Below, one piece after another: positions 1 to 10,899 of a DNA stretch of 64,000 nucleotides; position 1 is the stretch's first letter; each line of letters starts with the position of its first letter. The stretch is from Chytridium lagenaria (Eukaryota; Chytridiomycota; Chytridiomycetes; Chytridiales; Chytridiaceae). The DNA lies in assembly GCA_025449115.1 (NCBI GenBank), contig JAHLKC010000053.1:172385-236384 (forward strand). Direction: 5' to 3'. The notes beneath the pieces were generated by a model. That model made no database searches. It had not been told where the DNA came from and was given only the letters and a program-made list of their open reading frames with translations. A program made the position numbers and the translations under genes.

Positions 1-375
1 TCCCTGGTTGGGCCACGTAACTTCCCACAGCAGATTCCGACCAGTCGGTGTAGAGATGAACAGGCCTGGTGGGGTCGAAGAGGCTGAGGACTTGAGGAGA
101 CACGAGTGCTTTCTTCACGTTTTCGAACACAGCTTGATCTTGTGGGTCCACTTGAAAGGTGAAGGGTTGTTTCTTGTTTCCTGCTCCTCTGAGGAGCTCG
201 GTAAGTGGTGCCAGAAGACTTGCATGGTGAGATATGAACCGATGGATGGTGTTAGCAAGGCCAATGAAGGATCGAAGCTGGGTCCAAGAGGTTGGTGTTT
301 CGAAGTCTTGGATGGCCTGAATTCGTGAAGGAAGGACCTCGAGTTGACCGTTTGCGACGTGATAACCGAGGTATT

Positions 376-2325
376 CTACTTGGGTGGCAAGGAAGGAGCA
401 CTTGTGAAGCCGGCAGTGAAGTTGATGCTGTTGGAGTCTTGAGAGGACCTTCGTAAGTGAATTTCGTGTTCTTCAGCCGTCTCTGAGAATACTAAGATGT
501 CGTCCATGTAGGCGATGAGAAAATCATCAACGTAGTCTTGAAAGATGGAGTTCACCATTGACTGGAAGGTGGCGGGAGCGTTGGCGAGTCCAAAAGGCAT
601 TACGACCCATTCGTAGTGGCCGTATTTCGTTCTGAAGGCGGTTTTATCGGTGTCCTCAGGCTTGATTCGAATTTGGTGGTAACCGGAGGCGAGATCGAGC
701 TTGGAGAAATACTTTGCCTTGCGGAGCCGGTCAAGTATCTCGGTAATATTCGGTAGAGCGGTCCGGTTCTTGACAGTGTTCTTGTTTAGGGCTCGGTAAT
801 CGATTACCAGTCGGAGTTTTCCTGCTTGTGCGATGTAAAAGATTGGGGCACCGTAGGCGGAGACCGAGGGTTTGATGCGTCCGTTCCCAATGAGGAACTC
901 CAGTTCCTTCTTGAGGGTGCTGAGTTCTTCTTCGGAAAGTGGGTAGATTGGTCGGTGAGGTGGTCTTGACGAGGGATCTTCTAGGTCGATTTGATGATCG
1001 TAGGGTCTTGACGGAGGTATGCCTTTGTACTCGGAAAACACTGTCGGAAACTCCTTGACCATGGCCTTGATATTTTCCGGGAGTGAGGCGAGCACTTGAG
1101 CGTCTTTTTCGTTGGCGTCGGCTGTCGTCTTGAGGATAGGTGGGGCTCCAGCGGTTGTTGAGTTGAGTGAAGCTGGGAAATTGCCGATGATGTCCTTGAC
1201 GTTGATGACTCCCAATCTGACGTTGGGAAGTCTTGCGAGGCGGTTGAAGGTCTTTGCCGAGATGTGTTCAATCGAGATGGGAGCGTTTTCCTTGCAGATC
1301 CATCGGTGGCTTGAGAAGGAGAGCGTGTTGGTGGTCCAATCAATGCGTGGGTTGACGCGAGAGAGCCAGTCTTTTCCGAGGATGACGTCGTATGCGATTG
1401 GAGCGGAGACGAAGTCTTGTTTGGTGGAGTAGAAGTCGATGGAGAGCCCGAGGTTCTTGAAGAGTCGTCCTCTGACTGCTGTAGAGGTAGTTGCTGCTAG
1501 TTTGATGTCGAACTTGTCCTCAGAGGTAGGTGTTGATACCGAGAAGGCGAGGGATTCCTTGACGAAGGAGTGAGTTGCTCCTCCATCAATGAGAATCTTG
1601 GCTTGGCGATTGTTGAGAGTACCTTGAATAACGAGAAGGTTTTCGCTTGAGTCTTGCCTGCGAACATGATGGCTGGCAAGGTAGGTTTCTTGATGAGGTC
1701 GTTGAGAGTGGTTTGTGGAAGGGACGGTCTTGACGGCAGTTTCCACGGAACAGTCGTCAAGTAGTGCGCGCTCGACCTCCGGCGGGTTCAAACCGGAGGG
1801 AGCGCGCGGCGCCGAGTCCTTTTTAGGTCTGCGAGGCCGTCTGCCTCTTGCTGTTGCCGACCGTCGGTTCGAGTTCTGCCTCGGTGTTGTTGCTGCGGGC
1901 GTGTTTTGGGCGTCTAATTCCTGGGGCGTCACAGTCTGCGTACTTGTGGTCATGAGAACGGCAGTAAGTGCACCACCCGTTTGCTCTGTAGGTGGCCTTT
2001 TCTTGCTCCGTGAGGCGTTCCCTTGTAGCGGTCGTGTTGTCGAGTTCCATTGGAGCGGGACCGTTGTTGACGGGTCTTTCTTGGCGTTGGTTGCGAAAAT
2101 TCCCTTCTCTCCGCCGATGATGCTGCGTGTCGGTTTGTCGGTTGCCGCGGGAGTGGTTTCCTTCCCTCCAGTGGAAGTCGTCAAGTCGTTCAGCAGCGCG
2201 TTGAAGCCTGGGGAGATCATCTTGGATCTGGAAAAGGTCTTCGTTGGTGCGGAGAATGGGCTTGAGACCACGCCGGTACTTGAAGGAGAGGATAACTTCT
2301 GGGTAGGTGATGCCGGATCCTTCAA
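376..2325 (-). CDS. Pol polyprotein fragment: protease and reverse transcriptase
   Basis: The open frame spans 649 codons, but the first part overlaps gag and may not all be translated. The retropepsin active site reads DGGATHSFV (about position 1590). The RT domain follows, with LRLVIDYRALNK (about 830-800), the SKLDLASGYHQI block, the MPFGLANAPATFQ block and the catalytic YMDDILVF (about 510-485). Shortly after YMDD the frame changes near 453. Coding similarity (the block starting LATQVEYLGYHV, then RT connection and RNase H-like sequence) continues in another frame to the window edge. A one-base loss explains this. The RT catalytic Asp pair is intact. Confidence 0.93.
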   Translation of the reverse strand: MKDPASPTQKLSSPSSTGVVSSPFSAPTKTFSRSKMISPGFNALLNDLTTSTGGKETTPAATDKPTRSIIGGEKGIFATNAKKDPSTTVPLQWNSTTRPLQGNASRSKKRPPTEQTGGALTAVLMTTSTQTVTPQELDAQNTPAATTPRQNSNRRSATARGRRPRRPKKDSAPRAPSGLNPPEVERALLDDCSVETAVKTVPSTNHSQRPHQETYLASHHVRRQDSSENLLVIQGTLNNRQAKILIDGGATHSFVKESLAFSVSTPTSEDKFDIKLAATTSTAVRGRLFKNLGLSIDFYSTKQDFVSAPIAYDVILGKDWLSRVNPRIDWTTNTLSFSSHRWICKENAPISIEHISAKTFNRLARLPNVRLGVINVKDIIGNFPASLNSTTAGAPPILKTTADANEKDAQVLASLPENIKAMVKEFPTVFSEYKGIPPSRPYDHQIDLEDPSSRPPHRPIYPLSEEELSTLKKELEFLIGNGRIKPSVSAYGAPIFYIAQAGKLRLVIDYRALNKNTVKNRTALPNITEILDRLRKAKYFSKLDLASGYHQIRIKPEDTDKTAFRTKYGHYEWVVMPFGLANAPATFQSMVNSIFQDYVDDFLIAYMDDILVFSETAEEHEIHLRRSSQDSNSINFTAGFTSAPSLPPK

Positions 2326-2887
2326 TGGCGGCGACTAACTCGTTGAATTGCTGAGAATAGAGGGTTGCTGCTCCTTTCTGCTCAATCTTGTCAAGAGATT
2401 CGATTGCTTGCTGCAAGGTGAGTGCCGAAGCAAAACTGTCACGAATCCACTTGCCGTAGTCTTTCCAGGTCATGTTGTGGCGGACTTCTGGGTCGATCCT
2501 GCGCCAGTATGTGAGGGCGAGTCCTTGGAGACCTGTGGAGACCCAGTCGACATAGGTCTTTTGGTTACGGAACCTGGGTTCGTCGTAGTCCCCGAGGAAG
2601 TCATAAAGCCTGGCGTCTTCTGCAGCCTGGTGGAGGTACTCGTCTATGGCGGCTTGAGCCTCGTGAGCGGCTTTCTTGCGGAGATTCCCATCGAAGGAGA
2701 CTGGCTTGCGGGACGTGATGCGGAACTCTGGAAGGTGTCGAACGGTTTCTTGGTCGGTGGATTCGGCCATGGAGAGCTTCTCTTGAAGTGCGAGGACTTG
2801 TTGCTGGAGGTTGTTGAACGCGAAGGTAAAATCTTCAGCAGACGTAAACTGATTGAAGGCAGGTTCAGGAGAGCCTTGACGCGACAT
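1823..2887 (-). CDS. Gag-like nucleocapsid protein of Ty3/gypsy element
   Basis: 354 codons, ATG at 2887. The protein packages element RNA into virus-like particles. The middle part contains the typical retrotransposon gag segment, with the tract LTYWRRIDPEV and a region rich in charged and aromatic residues. Near the C-terminus (about residues 308-321) there is a CCHC zinc knuckle, CTYCRSHDHKYADC, with spacing C-x2-C-x4-H-x4-C. The protein starts 63 bp downstream of the candidate 5' LTR. The gag frame overlaps the open pol frame between 2325 and 1823, so pol expression probably needs a ribosomal frameshift. Identification as gag rests on the zinc knuckle and on its position before protease-RT. 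Confidence 0.88.
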   Translation of the reverse strand: MSRQGSPEPAFNQFTSAEDFTFAFNNLQQQVLALQEKLSMAESTDQETVRHLPEFRITSRKPVSFDGNLRKKAAHEAQAAIDEYLHQAAEDARLYDFLGDYDEPRFRNQKTYVDWVSTGLQGLALTYWRRIDPEVRHNMTWKDYGKWIRDSFASALTLQQAIESLDKIEQKGAATLYSQQFNELVAAIEGSGITYPEVILSFKYRRGLKPILRTNEDLFQIQDDLPRLQRAAERLDDFHWREGNHSRGNRQTDTQHHRRREGNFRNQRQERPVNNGPAPMELDNTTATRERLTEQEKATYRANGWCTYCRSHDHKYADCDAPGIRRPKHARSNNTEAELEPTVGNSKRQTASQT

Positions 2888-2935
2888 AGCAAGGAGGTGA
2901 AAGGTGGGGAAGAAAGGAGAGGGAGGAAGAAAGAA

Positions 2936-2948
2936 GGAAGTGCTACCA
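2936..2948 (-). promoter_or_regulatory. Candidate tRNA primer-binding site
   Basis: On the minus strand this reads TGGTAGCACTTCC. It starts with the TGG that pairs with the universal tRNA CCA end, and it sits two bases after the candidate LTR end and about 50 bases before the gag ATG, where minus-strand DNA priming is expected. The matching tRNA was not identified. Confidence 0.4.
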
Positions 2949-2950
2949 AA

Positions 2951-3705
2951 TGTGAGAGAATGAGCCTAGCGAGGGCGAGAAGTCAAGAGAGCTTTTGAGC
3001 GAAGGGAGTTTTTGTAAAGAAGTTGTATTCAAAGCAAGATGTCGGAATTACATGAAATAAAGGTAGCCTTTTATAGGCGAGAGAATCGTAAAAGAAGGTT
3101 TCTAATCGGAGAATTTCGTGGAAAAAGAAAACATGATAAAAGGAAAGAAAAACAATAAAGTTCTCGTAAAAGTCTTAAGGAAAGGAAGAAAGTAGTCATG
3201 GAAAAGAAAAGGAAAGATAGGACGGACTATTCAGAAGACTGATAAAAGAGGTTTTATAACCTTGTATACGTCTTCATCATAATAGCCAAAGTAAGAAAGA
3301 AGAAAACAACGTGAAATAGAGTTGTAAAAGGAAAGAAAGGAAAGATAAAAGATAGCCGAAAAAGGGAAATGTAAGGAAAAGTAAAGTAATACAGGGGTTC
3401 TAAAGGTCGGATTTTTGGAGAAATGTCGGTCGTACAAGAAGAGAAATGTCGGTAATACAACGAATATCCCGAACGTACGGATTTTCCGTCACAAGAATTT
3501 CCACTCGACTTGCCCTTATATTTCATGAGCTTTGAAGCACCTAATAAATTTTCTTGTTAACCTGTTGTCGTGTGTGAAGTCAAGGAGTGTGGGAGTTTGC
3601 GTTTGCCGGAGAAAATAGTGTTTGTGTTGACAGGATGCCGGATTGTGAAGACGGTGTGGTAGTAAAGATATTTGAGGCGGAAATGAGGAGCCTAACATTT
3701 TAACA
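2951..3705 (-). repeat. Candidate 5' LTR of the gypsy element
   Basis: Read on the minus strand, the segment begins TGTTAAAATGTTAGG at 3705 and ends TCTCACA at 2951, giving the TG...CA termini usual for LTRs. Two bases further on lies a candidate primer-binding site. The interval (755 bp) is non-coding and purine-rich on the plus strand. The partner 3' LTR is outside the window, so identity of the two LTRs and a target-site duplication cannot be tested. The boundaries are inference from the terminal dinucleotides and the primer site. Confidence 0.42.
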
Positions 3706-4174
3706 CATTGTATTTTCCTGCATCCGAATTAACGGCATTCTAATTCGGCTTCTTATTTCTGTTTGACAACGACGCTAAGCTGTTTGGTTGTCTCCACCAG
3801 CAGTCTGCTCGTCTTTTCTTGCTTGAAGTCCGTGATATGCGAACAAACAGTCGACACAAATTTTGAATATTGCTTGCGCGGATACTCGCACAGATCCTAT
3901 GATTTTGAGTTCATTCTTTGGGTTCACGGCTGGTTCCATGATCAGTTGTAGCCTGCAAAATTCAGTCAGTCCGTGTGTGATGAGGCATGCCCACGCAAAT
4001 GTCTGTTGAACATGGATGGGTGATCCTTGAAAAACGTTTGACAATTCCAATTGCAATTGACAATCCTCTCGCATACACTTGGCGTTGGGAGAGGGAGACG
4101 ACGCCCAACACCTTAACCCCCCTGTCCCGTCCTATCCCACGGCACTCTGCTTTACTTAAGTAGCTGTGCAGAAT
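3706..4174. other. Intergenic stretch between retroelement and CFAP61
   Basis: About 470 bp. I see no supportable gene. It must hold the CFAP61 promoter; no clear TATA element was found. Short ORFs here have no recognisable content. Confidence 0.5.
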
Positions 4175-7100
4175 ATGCCAGCTCCCTTCATCAACATCCG
4201 TAGGGCGGAGCCTCATGATGCGCCCGTCATCATCAAGACACTCACCAGAGACCTTGACACTGGAGATCACATCTCAAGAGACTTGAAGAGAAAGTATGGG
4301 GACTATGTGGATATCAATGCGTTGATGTAAGATACTTATATCTTATAGTTCTTACCCTTTGAGCTGTTTGCTGCTAAAACGTTTCCTTACTCTACACTTG
4401 AAAAAAATAACCTTCATCCTTCCCACTCCGTCCTTCTCCAACACCACCCTCACTTTCACTAACCCTGACCATAACCATGACAGCGATACCTCCCCATTAA
4501 GTTTCGTTGGCTATGACCAAACAAACACCATTCTCCTCGCTTCTGCTCCATCTCAAACGGTCCCCCCATGAACGTCGACAACGCGGAGGCTCAATTGGAT
4601 ACTAACAAACCTCCGGGGAGTGTGAATGGGTCCATCGCGCAGTAGGCCCAACACGACTTTGCCGGTGTCGAATGGCAATTGGGAAGCTTGGTTGAAGGGG
4701 CGATATGAGAGTAAGGATATTCATGTGAGTATGGCGCATGGAGGACGTGGGGTTTGAGGGGCAAGTTACAGGATATATCCGTAAAAGACAAGCTATTCCC
4801 GTAGCTCGTAGTTTCAGTGCTTTCAGGCCTGCAAGAACCAATGTCTATATATATATCGGGACTAGGGCACGTCCTAACGACCATAACACTTACCGTGGAC
4901 TAGTTTATCTACTTCCATTTCTTTCTGACTTTTTGCTCGACGTAGCCGAGCATGGTGGTCGATTAATTACTATAAACGCCTCATGTTCTATTATTAATAC
5001 TACTGTACAAATTAACACTTTACACAAGCACCATTGACCCCATCCCTTCACTCAATTCTAACCCGCTTCTCTTTAATCATCAGATCCATAACACCAAAGT
5101 TTCTTTCCTTCTTCGTAGCCCACCGCGACCATCAAGCTCTGTTCGTCGAATCCGCCCTCACAGCCGCCTTCAACCTCATCCCTACCCTCCGCAACATCTG
5201 CTACTTCCTCCCAGATACCTTAACCCTCTTCCCTCCCTTCTCTCTTCCTCGTCACCACAACATCAACTCCCCAGACAACCCCGACAAGAAGGGTTATAAT
5301 CCCGGAAAACCTCATGGATATAGGAGGAGAATGAAACATATTGGAGGAGACACTAGAAGCAAATTTTTTAATGAAGTGCCGATAAAGTATGTGAATGCGC
5401 CGTTTGCTTTGTATGTGTGTGCCAGAAGGGATATGGCACCGCCTGTGAAAGTGAGGAGGGCGAGGGTGGAAGATTGTGATGATCTTGCGCCAATGTTTAA
5501 AAAACAGAATGTGAGATATTTCTTTTTGTTTCCTCTGTTCGATTCTCGTCTTTCGACTTGACGGTTACGTGTTGAGCTTTGATTACTTAAATTCTATTCA
5601 GCTCCTTCAAGAACAAAACGCGGATCACTACCTCGCCGAGCTACTCGAATCCACCTCCGAATCCATCAAAACCCTTGTCGCCGAAGCCGACGGCAACGTT
5701 GTCGGTTTCATGAGTCTCACCAAAGATATTGACCAAGAAGTTATCTCCAAGCTCTTCAACGTTGACGTTTTCGACAATCTCGTCAAAGGTGAGCGTCCTA
5801 TTCAATTCTTCTCTCCTAACGTAAAGCCATAGACATCCCTCAAGACCTCATGGAAGAGGTTGAAAAATCCAAATCCTCCCCCTCTCTCCCCTCCCCCCAC
5901 AGACCCCGTCGATCCTATCCAAGCCGCCCTCGACTCCATGACTCCTCAATCCATAGCTCTCGCCAAAGCCTCCGCTGCCGCTGCAGCCAACAAGCCGCTA
6001 TCGTCGCTGCGCGTGATCTCCAACTTCGTCCCAACGTCTTTTGCATCAATCTCTTGTGCATTGAAGAGGCATATGAGAATCAGGCGATTGAGTTTGTCAA
6101 GGCTGCTTTTGCTTTGTATACGGATAAGGATTGGTGTGTGGTCACTGTGCCGACGACTCGCCCGAGATTCCGATGTTGAGGGGCTTTATACCTGTTATGG
6201 CTAGAGCGGGAAGATACCGTCGTAAGTATCTTTATTTCTGGCTTTTTTATTTTGCTCTTTGTTGGATCCCGGGGCTATAAACGAGCGGATAACGGTGACT
6301 TTTCAAAAAAAAAAAAATCCGCAAAAAAAAAAAAACGGGGACGAAAGTTTCGATTTCCTTAATAATTCGCGACACATTGACAGCCCTATATTGTTTAAAA
6401 AAGCGCTATAATCTCTTTGTAGCAATCTCAAAGCAATCACAGAAACCATTTTCGGCAAACTTCAATAACGCTTATTATTTAACATTTTATGTATCTCAGC
6501 CACTGTCTTTACATCGCCCACCGTTTTGGCATAAACGAATCCGTCACAGTCCGTCGCGGCCGTGCCCGCGATACCGAACTCGCCGCCGACCTTGTCAAAT
6601 CCCTTGCAGTCGAAGCCGAGCTCCTCCGTAAATTCCGCGACTCCCTCGACGAAAGTTCCGTCCCGTCTCAATCCCTACGTAAGCCCCACCCCTATTTACC
6701 TCATTAATATCCCCCTTTTACAGCGTACGCAAGTTACGTTGCCGAATGCAACAACCAAATCATTGGGCGTTGCGGTGCTCGAACGATGCATTGATCCCTC
6801 GAGTCTTTGTGATCAATTCAATGTAGAAGAGTTTGTGAATTTGAAGGTGTCGACGTTGACTGGGACCGTGTTGTTGAGGCATTTAATTATGAATCCGATT
6901 TTTGGACATCAGGCGAGGGCGTTTCAAGAGGTATTGGATGATCGCTTGTTTCAGCCTAAAGGAGCCAAACGCTGAATGTTTGTAGGAGGTTTTCAGACAG
7001 GCGGGGATTCCATGTTTGCTGTTTGCGGTGGATGAACAGAGTAAAACGGACCCGGCGACGAGGTTGATGGCGTGAAGGAGATGATACCTGTCAAGAGGAG

Positions 7101-10100
7101 GAGGCAGTTAAGTGTTGCTTTTTTTATCTTCTACTTTTCGTCTTTGATATTACGGCCTTGATGAGAGCGTTGTTTCGGAGGGTTGAGGGCATATAAGCTG
7201 AAGGAAATGGAGTTTGGAGGCTTCCAGTTGATGAACGCGGGCTTCCTTTCTTCTTTTTATTGATGTTGAATTTCTCGTGCCTATTTGTCCCTACCGTTTT
7301 CCTATATTCATAAACGCTGATGTTTGTCAACATCTTTTTGCTTTATTTCCCCATTTTTTTTACGCGTTACTTTTGTGTTTCTTAGAGTTAGAGTCCATCA
7401 ACCCCATTTTTTTCGCTCTCGTTTCCTGGTCTTTGTTGACGTGTATTTGTTTGTTTTCTACTATATTCGTTGACACGTTTTTTACAGGATTCAATTTAAA
7501 GATGGTCTGCGTGATGGCACCCCTGTCGCTCCTAACCTTCCCTTCAACCTCCAAATCATGTGTCCATCCATGCTCTACGAACCAAAGGTACATTTCCAGG
7601 CCTTCATCCTCCTTTCCCCATTTAATAACCCCCGACCTCCTTTAAAAGATCATCTTAAATACTCGAATCGTCGTGGTAGGTGGATCCGACGTGGGCCTAG
7701 CGTTTTTTGGAACGATTAGTCTATGTGAGTCTGAAAAGCGTGTGAAGGGGTCTTAGAGATTAATTTTGGTAGAAATCGAATCTGTATTTTGCGCATTTGA
7801 CCCTGATTTCGAGTGCGGGGGCACCACCCGTTTCACATGCTGCGGGCTTAGTGTCTGGGTTGTGTTATTCGCCAACAGAGTATGTAGAGCTTTGTTGCTT
7901 TTTTTATGTGGTTGAAGACTTTTCTTTCTTTTCCTTTTTGTTGGTTTTCCTTATCTTCCTTCTCTCTTTTTTTTTTTCGGAAGAATGCTGTGGGTTCTCT
8001 TTTTTGGTTGATAACAGTGTATATATTTAGGTTAAAACAGCTGGGATTGGATCATTACGTGCAAGGTTATCAAGACGACCACAAACGAATTTGACAGAGT
8101 CATGAAACGTGTTCGTCTCCACAACGGTGCGATGGTGCCGTGAGTGTCACCTCTTTCAAACCAACACTAATCAACCGCCTCACAGATACGACTTACCTTT
8201 TCGTGACCCCCGGTGTTCAATTCTTTCATCCCTCTCTCTCTGACGATTTCGCGAAACTTGGGGGAGTGTTTAATCTGAGTCAACGCGATTTTGAGATGGT
8301 TGAACGGCGGTTTGAAAATTGACGAGACGGAATAATAGTGAGGATACGTTTGCGGTGGTGTGAGTGAAACTGTTTTGTTTTTTGTTTTTTGTTTAGGCGA
8401 GTGGGGTTTTTTTTTTTGTTAGAAGAGAGGGGGAGCTTTTATTTTTTCTATGAGGGGGGTGGTAATTTGTGACACTTTTTTTTTATATAAAAAAGGTACG
8501 GAAGGGATTTGCAAGCTTACATGACGATCAATAGTAAGTTTTGTTTTATTTGGGGTTATGAAGGAGATGCGTTTGTTTTTTTGTTTGTTTTTTTTTTTTA
8601 GCGCGTGTATTGACATGGTGTTTAGCTATGATCCAGAAAGGCGTTCCACCAGGCTGGATCGCACTTGTCCTTCCCCCTCATAAAAACACAACTGGTGCGT
8701 TTGATAATTCCGTTGTCGAAAAAAGGTAGTCTTCACAAAAAAAACTTTATCCATAACATTTTTACCACTGCTAAGGTTCATGAAAAACTGAAATCCCTCG
8801 GCGTTCACCTGTTTGATAATTTCAAAATTGTGAATTGGGAATCACACATGCATAGCGTTACATCTGTCTCCATATGGGTATGTCCTGGTTTCGTCCAAAC
8901 CCTGGTGACCGATATTTTTTTTTAGAGCAAGGAAAGCAAAACCGAACTTGTTCTTAAACCTGTTGATATTGTGCTTTACGCGGATGAAAAAAGCGTGGAC
9001 CCTGAAACATTTCGATCCATCAATGACAGTTGTCTTGTGTTTGATGGACGGTTGGTCATTGATAAGTATTTTAGAACGCAGGATCCGTATATGTGAGTGG
9101 TTACTTTTTTTATTTTTTGTGATGAATTTCGTTGGTAATGACATTTTGGGGTAGTTATGCTGCTGGGAGTATTACGAAATATTCGAGCAAATATCAGACG
9201 AAATGGGCACATGGACATTACGATTCAAAGGAGGTCGGTATAAGGTAACCCCTAACCTTCTACTAAAGTTGATAAACATTCTATTCATACCTTCCTCGTC
9301 ATCGACACTCTCGTGTCATTCAAACATCTCATCTCTCTTTCCCATTAACACACTCATTTGTCCCACAGCTCGCCGACACCATCCTCTCCCTCATCGACCC
9401 ATGTCCCCCCCACCAGACCTCGAAGAAAACACCACCCTCCTTCGTTTCACCTCCTCCAAAAAAATCTCCGCCAAACTCCCCACCAACCTCAATTACTTTC
9501 ATTTCGATCAACCCCGTCTCCCCTCTCACACCCTCGAGTATCGCCAAAAACGACCAGACTATGTAAGACCCCCACACTCCCCTCAATCTCTTTGTATTGA
9601 TTATTTGCACAGGTCGAGATCTCGTCATTGATGATGAGAAAATGGGTATTTCAGAATTCATGTGGATACGTTTGGGTATATAAGGAGTTTGACTTATCTG
9701 GGGACACGCGGGGTACCAATGGATAATTATTGTGTTTCTATGGGTTGCATGAACGGTACCTTAATTGTCTGGTTTCGCGGTTTGACGAAGGCATCATCAC
9801 CGATTTCGTGGCGTAAGTAAAACATCCACGCCCCCGTATCCCGGAAACCTGGTTTTTTGTCCCTCTCCCTTTCTCAATTCTGGGTATACGTGTACTGTCA
9901 TTTAGTCAGTGTGCTTTCTGGTAATAACGCGTTTTGCAGATTTTTCGCCGAGACTGGGCCCTCCCATCTTCCACGACCGATTCCTCGACTACATTGAAGA
10001 ATCCCGTAAAGAAATCCTCGACACGCACAGCAGCGCCGTCGACGATCTTACATTTAAACTCCTTGATCTCGCGACATCCCCAGACGTACCGGTAAAAAAA

Positions 10101-10291
10101 CCACATTAATCCTTCCCCCCCTCATAACATTATTTTAGATTGAAGATGAAGAACGCGTGGATATCTATCGAAAGTTCACGCAGAGCGAGGATCGGAAGAA
10201 ATGGGATGATAAGATTTTCGAGTTTGTGAATGCTACGCAGGTGTTCAAGTCGTTTCTTGATGTGGTTTTCCAGAAGAAGAGCTTCGGGTAG
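4175..10291 (+). CDS. CFAP61: CFAP61, cilia- and flagella-associated protein 61
   Basis: Multi-exon gene for an axonemal protein that in Chlamydomonas and animals belongs to the calmodulin- and spoke-associated complex at the radial-spoke base, needed for flagellar beating. The start at 4175 gives MPAPFINIRRAEPHDAP, matching the family's N-terminal acetyltransferase-like opening. Later exons keep family blocks: VRRARVEDCDDLAPMF (about 5450), FCINLLCIEEAYENQAIEF (about 6040), a dinucleotide-binding motif RIVVVGGSDVG (about 7660), TYLFVTPGVQF (about 8190), SINDSCLVFDGRLVIDKYF followed by AAGSITKYSSKY (about 9020-9190), and FHDRFLDYIEES near the C-terminus. Stop TAG ends at 10291. Introns are short GT-AG, often T-rich. 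At least one indel is needed near 6160 to keep the conserved frame, and others are likely near 4395 and 5095. Exon limits are approximate. Its presence argues for a zoospore-forming fungus. Confidence 0.92.
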
Positions 10292-10899
10292 AGGAGTGTT
10301 TTTTTCTGTATAGTTTTTTGGTTTAATGGTTTGGTAGAATAAAAATGGACGTTTTTTGTTGTTCTTTTGTTGTGGTCGTGGATACCGGATGATTATGGTT
10401 GATTTAGATTGCATTTGAGAGATGCAGTTAAACGGAGGTCTTTTTTAGTTTTAATTCAACGTGGGGAATGACCGGGATGTTGTCATGGATGCAAGATCCG
10501 ATTGGTGATGAAGAAACAGGTTGGAATGGGCAGGTCGGATAGGACCGGCAGCTTGGTTTCTTTGGTGTAACCGCAGTACCTAGAATAAAAACAACGAAGG
10601 GCGGTTGGGAAGCATTGTACCAGTCGGTTTTGGGCTCAAAAGGTTAGTGGAATATGAGAGGGGGAGGGGGTTATAGGAGGTGGGGTGATGGAGGTGGATG
10701 GATGGTGGTATGATGGAATGGACGGGTGGATGACGGGTTAATGTTGGGTTTGACATTTTTTGAGGGATTATTTGTGCATGACACACACACCATCATTTTG
10801 CTATAACCATTTCACAGACACACTCCAGCCGTACTCCATCTATCAATCCATCGCTCCATCCATCCATTCAACACCACCACCAACAATAACAAGAAATCA
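10292..10899. other. Intergenic, CFAP61 to FAD monooxygenase
   Basis: About 600 bp with no gene seen. A plus-strand GGTGGATGG-type simple repeat tract lies near 10680-10735, and a CCATC-rich tract lies just before the monooxygenase start (10845-10875). Confidence 0.5.

Larger units (their letters stand above)
1..2887 (-). mobile_element. Ty3/gypsy LTR retrotransposon, gag-pol internal region, truncated by window edge
   Basis: A gag frame (2887 down to 1823) is followed by a pol frame (open 2325 to 376) that carries an aspartic protease and a reverse transcriptase. The order protease then RT, with no integrase seen between them, and the RT type fit Ty3/gypsy (Metaviridae) of fungi. RNase H-like coding continues from about 450 to position 1 in another frame, so integrase and the 3' LTR should lie left of the window. 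A one-base frameshift just after the RT active site (around 453) breaks the pol frame, so this copy is either dead or carries an assembly indel. Confidence 0.95.

Noticed and set aside
1715..2998. Plus-strand ORFs of 207 and 216 codons
   Set aside because: They are antisense to the gag-pol frames, which carry clear zinc-knuckle, protease and RT motifs.
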